This document shows positions 1-4,453 of a stretch of DNA of 7,509 nucleotides, piece after piece. Source of the stretch: Dehalococcoidia bacterium (GTDB lineage Bacteria > Chloroflexota > Dehalococcoidia > SM23-28-2); assembly GCA_022866185.1 (NCBI GenBank), contig JALHUG010000058.1, forward strand, positions 1 to 7,509. The letters are read 5' to 3'. The position numbers and the translations under genes are program-made. The stretch's first letter is position 1, and every line of letters begins with the position of its first letter. The notes beneath the pieces were generated by a model. It worked only from the letters and a program-made list of their open reading frames with translations. It did not search any database and had not been told where the DNA came from.

Positions 1-91
1 GGCACTCACGGCCTGCATGCGCAAGCTCCTCACCATCCTGAACGCGATGATGCATCATCAAACTCCCTGGCAGATATGCTCTACATCTTGA
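1..91 (+). CDS. IS110-family transposase, C-terminal fragment (cut by left window edge)
   Basis: Reading from position 2, the codons give a 29-residue tail containing ACMRKLLTILNAMM and then QTPWQ, ending at TGA 89-91. The pattern (T/A)-C-M-R-K-L-L-x-I-L-N-A-M followed by x-P-W is the conserved C-terminal end of IS110/IS1111-type transposases, DEDD-type enzymes that act with a serine-containing C-terminal domain and, in studied members, a bridge RNA. The rest of the gene lies outside the window, so I cannot tell whether the element is intact. The fragment is short, but the motif is distinctive and the frame ends naturally. Confidence 0.78.
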   Translation, partial: ALTACMRKLLTILNAMMHHQTPWQICSTS

Positions 92-117
92 CAGGCAAGA
101 CAGTTGCTGAGCCTGTC
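90..117. repeat. Inverted repeat just after the transposase stop
   Basis: GACAGGC (90-96) and GCCTGTC (111-117) are exact reverse complements separated by 14 nt. The repeat overlaps the transposase stop codon. It could be the right-end structure of the IS, a weak terminator for the transposase mRNA (no T-tract follows), or part of the palindromic repeat that begins at 107. Confidence 0.5.
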
Positions 118-130
118 GAAGGACGAGCGG
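107..130. repeat. REP-like intergenic repeat half (CTGAGCCTGTCGAAGG core)
   Basis: The core CTGAGCCTGTCGAAGG (107-122) is followed by ACGAGCGG. From memory, this core with flanking GGACGA(A/G)CGG arms is a dispersed palindromic intergenic repeat in many bacterial genomes. Only the right arm is recognisable here; the left flank (97-106) does not match the expected arm. One copy in the window cannot prove repetition. Confidence 0.4.
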
Positions 131-145
131 CCCCGCAGCGGCTGT

Positions 146-174
146 TTGACACGGGCATGGCGGTGGCGGATCAT
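146..174 (+). promoter_or_regulatory. Candidate sigma70 promoter for the selenoprotein-HAD operon
   Basis: A perfect -35 hexamer TTGACA (146-151) is separated by 17 bp from GATCAT (169-174), which matches four of six positions of the -10 consensus. Transcription would start near 181, giving a 5' UTR of about 56 nt that contains the 183-214 hairpin. Part of this region could still belong to the upstream insertion element. Confidence 0.45.
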
Positions 175-182
175 TGCCCTCA

Positions 183-214
183 GGCGACCAAGTGAGTAGT
201 TCTTGCCGGTCGCC
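183..214 (+). promoter_or_regulatory. 5' UTR stem-loop upstream of the selenoprotein gene
   Basis: GGCGACC (183-189) and GGTCGCC (208-214) form a perfect 7-bp stem with an 18-nt loop. It lies between the candidate promoter and the ribosome binding site GGGAGG (225-230). No poly-T follows, so it does not look like a simple terminator. A protein-binding operator or mRNA regulatory hairpin is possible; no known riboswitch class is recognised. Confidence 0.4.
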
Positions 215-236
215 GTCTCTAGGCGGGAGGTAGGAG

Positions 237-1106
237 ATGACCATCGATAGCTACAAGTGGCTGCCCGGCAGCCTCGCCAACTACTATAGAGCGCTCCCCA
301 TCCAGAAGGTGGAGCCCATCCCCTGGACGCCCCTAGCCAAGCCCATCGAGGAGTGCCGCTTCTCTCTGGTCACCAGCGCCGGCCTCTACCTGAAAGACAA
401 GCAGCCATCCTTCGACCTGGACGGGGAGCGGCGGAACCCCCTCTGGGGCGACCCCACCTATCGCACCATCCCGCGCGATGTGAAGCAGGAGGAGATCAGG
501 GCCGCTCACCTCCACATCAACACCGCCGATCTGGAGGTGGACATCAACATCGCCCTGCCCATCCATCGCTTTCTGGAGCTGGAGGCCGCGGGCGAGATCG
601 GCTCCCTGGCGCCAACCTCCTATTCCTTCATGGGCTACCAGGGGAACCCGCCGAACACCAGCGAGTGGGAGAACCGCTACGGCCCCGAAGTGGCCGCTCG
701 CATGAAGGAGGAGGGTGTGGATGCCGTCCTCCTCACCCCGGTCTGACCGGACTGCTGCCTGAACGTGCCCGTGCTGGCACGTGTCATCGAGGCTGCTGGC
801 ATTAGCACCGTGCTGGTCACGGTGGCCCCTGACCTGGCCGAGCGCGTCGGCGTTCCCCGCATCGTTGGCGTGGAGTTCCCCTTCAGCCATACGCTGGGCC
901 ATGCTGGCGACCGCGACGAGCAGACGAGGGTTATCCGCGATGCCCTGCGCGTCCTACGGGATGCTCGCCAGCCGAACACGGTGGAGCACCTGCCGTACGA
1001 GTGGCCGGACTTCGAGCGCTGGAAGCGGGAGTGGCATCCCAAGGAGCCCTCGCCCATCGTGGCCTCTCTCATGGAGCGGCGCCGTCAGGCAAGGGGAAGG
1101 GAATAG
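237..1106 (+). CDS. GrdB-family selenoprotein with in-frame UGA (Sec170), 289 aa
   Basis: Start ATG 237 is preceded by GGGAGG at 225-230; an in-frame TAG at 231-233 blocks upstream extension. Residues 1-169 carry features I recognise from the glycine/sarcosine/betaine reductase selenoprotein B family: FSLVTSAGLYLKD (about 43-55), GDPTYRTIPRD, DLEVDINIALP and GEIGSLAPTSYSFMG. The frame meets TGA at 744-746 and then continues unbroken to TAG 1104-1106 with the rest of the family pattern: LARVIEAAGISTVLVT and later PRIVGVEFPFSHTLGH. The context is V-U-P-D-C-C, a Sec-x-x-Cys redox pair (U170, C173). Related proteins, as I recall them, have Cys at this site. In the clostridial complex GrdB binds and reductively cleaves the amine substrate. 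This protein is shorter than clostridial GrdB (about 437 aa), and no GrdA, GrdC or GrdD lies nearby, so its substrate is unknown and a different redox role is likely. The GTG at 765 has no ribosome binding site, which argues against separate initiation. A nonsense mutation or sequencing error is the alternative. Confidence 0.82.
744..746 (+). other. Recoded UGA codon (selenocysteine, residue 170)
   Basis: This TGA is in frame with both halves of the GrdB-like protein, at the position where family members carry the catalytic Cys or Sec. The next codons are CCG GAC TGC TGC, giving U-P-D-C-C. The genuine stop is the TAG at 1104. No selA, selB, selC or selD gene is present in the window, so decoding capacity of the host cannot be confirmed here. 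Confidence 0.78.
763..782 (+). promoter_or_regulatory. Candidate bacterial SECIS stem-loop
   Basis: ACGTGCC (763-769) pairs perfectly with GGCACGT (776-782), a 7-bp stem closing a six-base loop CGTGCT. The loop begins 24 nt after the UGA and has a G in its first two positions. Known bacterial SECIS elements lie inside the coding region just after the UGA, with a short stem and a small apical loop bearing a G near its 5' side, where SelB binds. Both spacing and loop fit. No bulged U like that of E. coli fdhF is visible. Confidence 0.65.
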
Positions 1107-1124
1107 TCCTTGTTTCGAGAGGCC

Positions 1125-1766
1125 ATGACGAAGGCTGTTCTATGGGACATGGATGGTGTTCTGGCCGATACGGCGCCCTTTCACTTCCAGGCCTGGCGGG
1201 AGCTGTTCCAGTCGTTGGGCAGGGGCTTTGCTGACACCGACTTCCGCCGCACCTTCGGGCTGAGAAACGACGCCATACTGAGGGACATCCTCGGCGAGCT
1301 CGCGCCCGCGGAGGTCGAGCGTCTGGCCCGAAAGAAGGAAGGGCTGTACAGGGAGAAGATCGAGGGCAGGGTCATAGCTATCCCTGGAGCCATAGACCTC
1401 CTGCGCTGTCTTCAGCAAAGGGGCAAGAAGATGGCTATCGTCTCCTCGGCCCCTGGCGAGAACGTCCGCGCGGTGCTCCACTCCCTCGGGCTTGAGGGCG
1501 TGTTTGAAGCGGTTGTCGCCGAGGAGGACGCACCGAAGGGGAAGCCCGACCCGCAGGGTTTCCTCGTGGCGGCGGAAGAGTTGGGCGTGGCGGCGCGAGA
1601 GTGCGTGGTGATCGAGGACGCGCCAGGCGGGGTGGAGGCGGCCAAGAGGGCTGGAATGCGCTGCATCGGCCTAGCCACCAGTCGGCCCAGGGATGCTTTA
1701 GCTAGCGCCGATCTAGTGGCGGGCAGCTTGGGAGAGGTGGCCGTCTATTCGTTTCTGGGGGTCTAG
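1125..1766 (+). CDS. HAD-superfamily hydrolase, beta-phosphoglucomutase-like, 213 aa
   Basis: This is a subfamily IA HAD phosphatase or phosphomutase. All four HAD motifs are present: D8-M-D10-G-V-L-A-D-T (nucleophile D8, acid/base D10), S107 in IVSSAPGE, K140 in GKPDP, and E164-D165 in VVIEDAPGG for magnesium. Residues 17 to about 80 form the helical C1 cap. H20 (in APFHFQAW) and R47 (in FGLRND) sit where beta-phosphoglucomutase has substrate-contacting residues, so a sugar-phosphate substrate is plausible, but a phosphatase for another small phosphoester cannot be excluded. Length is normal for the family. I chose ATG 1125 because it places the first Asp at residue 8, as is usual; an in-frame TTG at 1110 with a purine-rich AGGGGAAGGG upstream is an alternative that adds five residues. 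The gene follows the selenoprotein by 18 bp and is probably co-transcribed. Confidence 0.85.
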   Translation: MTKAVLWDMDGVLADTAPFHFQAWRELFQSLGRGFADTDFRRTFGLRNDAILRDILGELAPAEVERLARKKEGLYREKIEGRVIAIPGAIDLLRCLQQRGKKMAIVSSAPGENVRAVLHSLGLEGVFEAVVAEEDAPKGKPDPQGFLVAAEELGVAARECVVIEDAPGGVEAAKRAGMRCIGLATSRPRDALASADLVAGSLGEVAVYSFLGV

Positions 1767-1782
1767 GTTCCCCTAGTAGACC
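1761..1782. terminator. Small inverted repeats between convergent stop codons
   Basis: The 6-bp gap between the HAD gene and the convergent CoA-transferase gene lies in CTAGG-TTCC-CCTAG (1763-1776). An overlapping alternative is GGTCTA (1760-1765) with TAGACC (1777-1782). The stems are short and lack T-tracts, so any terminator role would be weak; both stop codons sit inside the structure. Confidence 0.22.
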
Positions 1783-2984
1783 ACCTCTTCGGCGACCAGC
1801 CTTTCGATCTCCTCGCTCGACATCCCCAGAAGCTCTCCCAGCACGTACTGGTTGTGCTCACCCAGCAGGGGACCCGGACGGCGGATCTGGGCTGGCGTCC
1901 GCGACAATCTCCATGGCGGGCTCAGCGTCAGCCTCTCGCCGATGAGCGGATACTGCAAGGGCTCCAGGACACCTCGCTCGCGGAGTTGGGCATCTCGGAC
2001 CAGCGATTGCCCGTCGAGGAGGGGCATGGCTGCCACGCCCACCTTCTGCAGGGCCTGGGTTATCTCCTCCTGGCTGCGGCTGGCAGTCCACTCGCCGATG
2101 AGATGGTCCAGGGCCTCCTGATTTTGCCAGCGGCTCGAGGCATCGGCGAATCTTTCGTCGTCCAGTCGGCTGTCGCCCACCACCTGGCGGAGGGCATCCC
2201 ACTCCTCCTGGCAGGCCACGGCGATGGTCACCCACTTGTCCTCCCCCAGGCAACGGTAGGAGTTGTGGGGAGCCATCATGTGGTCGTGGTTTCCCATCCT
2301 GGTCTGCACTCGGCTGTTCATGCTGTAGTCCATGAAGGTGTGCCCGATGAGGGCGCTGGCGGCTTCGGTGGACGACAGGTCGATGTACTGGCCCTTGCCG
2401 GTGCGTGCTCGATAGTAGAGGGCGGCCAGGATGGCGAAGGCGGAGGTGGTGCCGACCCGCAGATCGACGGCGCCGCTGAGGGGCATGGGAGGGCCATCGG
2501 CGTGGCCGGTGATGTGGGCTAGGCCGCTCATGGCGGCGAAGGTGGGGGCGTAGCCAGCGTAGGCGCGCTCGGGCCCGGTGGCGCCGACCGCCGAGGAGGA
2601 GAGCATGATGATGTCGGGCTTGACCGCCTTGAGGTCGTCGTAGCTCAGGCCGAGCCTCTCCATCACCCCTGGGCGCATGTTCTCGGTCACCACGTCGCTT
2701 ATCTGGGCGACCCTCCTTGCTATCTCCACCGCCTTGGGCTGGCTGAGATTCAGGGTCAGGCTCAGCTTGCCGACGTTCAGATCGTGGAAAATGACCGAAT
2801 GATTGGGGCCGGTCATGGTCGGCCCCGACATCAGGGAGCGCAGGCGGGTATGGTCGAGGCGACGGCGGCTCTCCACCTTGATGACCTCCGCCCCCAGAAA
2901 GGACAGAAGTAGGGTGGCGTGGGGCCCGGCCCAGGCCCAGGTGAAGTCGAGGATTCTGACGCCTTCCAGAGGCCCTGTCGTCAT
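1773..2984 (-). CDS. Family III CoA-transferase (CaiB/BaiF type), 403 aa
   Basis: Family III CoA-transferases move CoA between acyl-CoA and free carboxylic acids by a ping-pong mechanism through an aspartyl-CoA thioester. The N-terminal signature reads GPLEGVRILDFTWAWAGPHATLLLSFLG in pieces, then GAEVIKVE (31-38), followed by LTLNL near residue 78. ENMRPGVMERLGL (101-113) is also typical. The catalytic Asp is probably D174 in GAVDLRVGTT, followed by the conserved ARTGKGQYIDLS. The C-terminal GVAAMPLLDG and LLGEHN segments match the family. Length is typical (about 400 aa). Start ATG at 2984 has GAGAGGG about 8 nt upstream. The gene lies 15 bp downstream of a second, distinct CoA-transferase, so the two are likely one operon and perhaps one heteromeric enzyme. 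The substrate cannot be assigned. Confidence 0.9.
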   Translation of the reverse strand: MTTGPLEGVRILDFTWAWAGPHATLLLSFLGAEVIKVESRRRLDHTRLRSLMSGPTMTGPNHSVIFHDLNVGKLSLTLNLSQPKAVEIARRVAQISDVVTENMRPGVMERLGLSYDDLKAVKPDIIMLSSSAVGATGPERAYAGYAPTFAAMSGLAHITGHADGPPMPLSGAVDLRVGTTSAFAILAALYYRARTGKGQYIDLSSTEAASALIGHTFMDYSMNSRVQTRMGNHDHMMAPHNSYRCLGEDKWVTIAVACQEEWDALRQVVGDSRLDDERFADASSRWQNQEALDHLIGEWTASRSQEEITQALQKVGVAAMPLLDGQSLVRDAQLRERGVLEPLQYPLIGERLTLSPPWRLSRTPAQIRRPGPLLGEHNQYVLGELLGMSSEEIERLVAEEVVY

Positions 2985-2999
2985 GCGGCGGCCCTCTCG

Positions 3000-4202
3000 C
3001 TAGATGGTGCCATCAGCGGCCATCCCGGCCAGTTGCTCCGGCGAATAGCCCAGGCGACCGCAGTAGACCTGCTCATTGTGCTCGCCGAGGAGGGGGGCGG
3101 CCCGTTCCACCCGCCAGGGCGTCTCGGACATCCTGTAGGCGGCGGTGGGGTACTCTAGCCTCCCTGCCTGGGGATGGTCGAGGTGAGCGAAGAAGCCGCG
3201 CTGGCGCGCCTGGGGCCAGTGCATGATCTCTGCCACAGTGCGCACCGGCCCGATGGGGACGCCGAGGGCCTGCCCTTTGTGATAGAGCTCATCCTTGTCG
3301 TGTTGGACCGACCACTCCTCCAGGAGTGGCTGGAGCTCATCACGGTGCTGGGCGCGAGTGGGCTCATCGCGGCACTTTTCGTCTTGGGCCCAGGCGGGAT
3401 TGCCCATCAGCTCCGTTAGCGCTTGCCACTGGTGGCTCTGAACAGCGGTGACCACCACGTGCCCATCCTTGCAGGGCATGAGCCCTCCTACCATCCCTGG
3501 CCAGGGGGGCGGATCCGGCGTGTTGGCGAAGCGAGCCACCACCACCCGCTCCAGGGACAGCAGCGCCTCGAACTTGGAGATATCGATGTGCTGGCCCTGG
3601 CCGGTTGCCAGGCGGGCGAAGAGGGCGGCCAGGGTGGCGACAGCGGCGGAGAGGCCGCCATCGTAGTCACCCACCTCGCCTCCGGCCACCACCAGCGATC
3701 CTTCTTGCCTATCTCGAGGGGCTACGTAGAAGAAGGAGGAGTGGCCGCTGGCGTGATAGAGGTTGAGGTGGTAGCTCTTATAGTCGCGGTAGGGCCCGGT
3801 CTGGCCGAAAGGGGTGATGGAGGTGACGATCAGGCGGGGGTTGATAGCGCTGAGGCTAGCGTAGTCCAAACCTATCTTTGCCATCTCGCCGGGCGGCCGA
3901 TCCTCGATGAGCACGTCGGCCTGCTCGGCCAAGCGCTGGAAGACCTGGCGGCCGCTGGCTGTGCCCAGGTTGAGGGTGATCCCCAGCTTGTTGGTGTTCA
4001 GGTAGAGGAAGAGGCCGCTCTTCTCGGGATGGGGGGCATCGCCGGGGAAGGGGCCTCTCGTGCGGGCGGCGTCGCCCGCCGGCGGCTCCTCGACCTTGAT
4101 GACATCGGCCCCCAGGTCGGCCAGGAGCTTGCCGCAGTAGGGCCCGCTGATCATCTGGCAGCACTCGAGGACCTTGACCCCATCCAGAGCTGTTTCCGCC
4201 AC
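3000..4202 (-). CDS. Family III CoA-transferase (CaiB/BaiF type), 400 aa
   Basis: This is a second formyl-CoA-transferase-like enzyme, first gene of the minus-strand operon. Visible signatures are LDGVKVLECCQMISGPYC near the N-terminus, LGADVIKVEEP (30-40), NTNKLGITLNL (69-79), PFGQTGPYRDY (131-141), the probable catalytic D179 in VGDYDGG, ATGQGQHIDIS (199-209), and PLLGEHNEQV near the C-terminus. The start is GTG at 4202-4200, supported by GGGAGAG (4216-4210) about 7 nt upstream. It resembles the downstream CoA-transferase in architecture but differs in most residues, so the pair is not a recent duplication. Tandem distinct subunits occur in heteromeric family III enzymes such as benzylsuccinate CoA-transferase (BbsEF) and the succinyl-CoA:malate CoA-transferase of Chloroflexus (SmtAB). 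Which substrate is used here is unknown. Confidence 0.9.
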   Translation of the reverse strand: MAETALDGVKVLECCQMISGPYCGKLLADLGADVIKVEEPPAGDAARTRGPFPGDAPHPEKSGLFLYLNTNKLGITLNLGTASGRQVFQRLAEQADVLIEDRPPGEMAKIGLDYASLSAINPRLIVTSITPFGQTGPYRDYKSYHLNLYHASGHSSFFYVAPRDRQEGSLVVAGGEVGDYDGGLSAAVATLAALFARLATGQGQHIDISKFEALLSLERVVVARFANTPDPPPWPGMVGGLMPCKDGHVVVTAVQSHQWQALTELMGNPAWAQDEKCRDEPTRAQHRDELQPLLEEWSVQHDKDELYHKGQALGVPIGPVRTVAEIMHWPQARQRGFFAHLDHPQAGRLEYPTAAYRMSETPWRVERAAPLLGEHNEQVYCGRLGYSPEQLAGMAADGTI

Positions 4203-4227
4203 GTTCAGGCTCTCCCGGCGAATGTTA

Positions 4228-4247
4228 GGCGGACCCTTCGGCCCGCC
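4228..4247 (-). promoter_or_regulatory. Hairpin in the 5' leader of the CoA-transferase operon
   Basis: On the minus strand GGCGGGCC-GAAG-GGTCCGCC forms an 8-bp stem with one G-U wobble and a four-base loop; on the plus strand the same site has an A-C mismatch. The strand bias suggests that the minus transcript is the one that folds. It lies between the candidate promoter and the GTG start, so it may stabilise or regulate the leader. No T-tract follows. Confidence 0.35.
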
Positions 4248-4255
4248 CTAGATAT

Positions 4256-4284
4256 AGGTTACAGTGCGGGGTTGTTAGGGGCAA
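4256..4284 (-). promoter_or_regulatory. Weak candidate promoter for the CoA-transferase operon
   Basis: On the minus strand TTGCCC (4284-4279) is 17 bp from TAACCT (4261-4256), with an overlapping TATATC (4256-4251). Matches to consensus are only moderate (four and three of six). A promoter must lie near here because the genes diverge from the plus-strand gene at 4450, but this exact site is tentative. Confidence 0.28.
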
Positions 4285-4375
4285 GGCGGAGGGGAGCCTG
4301 AGGGTGGTGGCGGAGGCTTAGCTTGCTGCCTTGCCAAGCGTTGCGTCTGCGAGTAGGGGCGGGTTGCCCGAGGGG

Positions 4376-4403
4376 TTGACAACGCGGCTTAGACGCGTAT
4401 ACT
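4376..4403 (+). promoter_or_regulatory. Strong sigma70-type promoter for the surface-protein gene
   Basis: TTGACA (4376-4381) is a perfect -35 box and TATACT (4398-4403) matches five of six -10 positions, with a 16-bp spacer. Transcription would begin near 4410, giving a leader of about 40 nt with AAGGAGGG (4437-4444) before ATG 4450. The spacer contains two ACGCG copies (4382-4386, 4393-4397) 11 bp apart, one helical turn, as might suit an operator. Confidence 0.7.
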
Positions 4404-4414
4404 GGTTCGCAGTT

Positions 4415-4453
4415 ATGGTGTACGTCTTGGCAGATCAAGGAGGGCTGATATGA
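4415..4453 (+). CDS. Possible 12-residue leader ORF overlapping the next start
   Basis: ATG 4415 opens a 12-codon frame, MVYVLADQGGLI, ending at TGA 4451-4453, so its stop overlaps the ATG of the following gene as ATGA. The ATG falls only about 5 nt after the predicted transcription start and has no Shine-Dalgarno, so translation would need to be nearly leaderless. The overlap could couple translation, or be chance. Confidence 0.15.
   Translation: MVYVLADQGGLI

Noticed and set aside
231..236. Upstream extension of the selenoprotein start
   Set aside because: An in-frame TAG lies at 231-233, and ATG 237 has a well-placed ribosome binding site.
744..746. Plain pseudogene with a nonsense mutation
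   Set aside because: Considered, but the TGA is at the family's catalytic Cys/Sec position, the frame stays open for 119 more codons, and a SECIS-like stem follows. Not fully excluded without the host's selenocysteine genes.
333..902. 189-residue minus-strand ORF across the selenoprotein gene
   Set aside because: Low-complexity His/Gly/Ala-rich composition and no recognisable domain. It is an antisense shadow in GC-rich coding DNA.
765..1106. A separate 113-residue gene starting at GTG 765
   Set aside because: It is in the same frame as the upstream ORF, continues the same family pattern and has no Shine-Dalgarno before the GTG. It is the C-terminal part of the selenoprotein.
3423..4301. 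292-residue plus-strand ORF opposite the CoA-transferase
   Set aside because: The minus-strand frame carries clear family III signatures over the same bases, and this ORF shows no domain. Long antisense frames are expected at this GC content.
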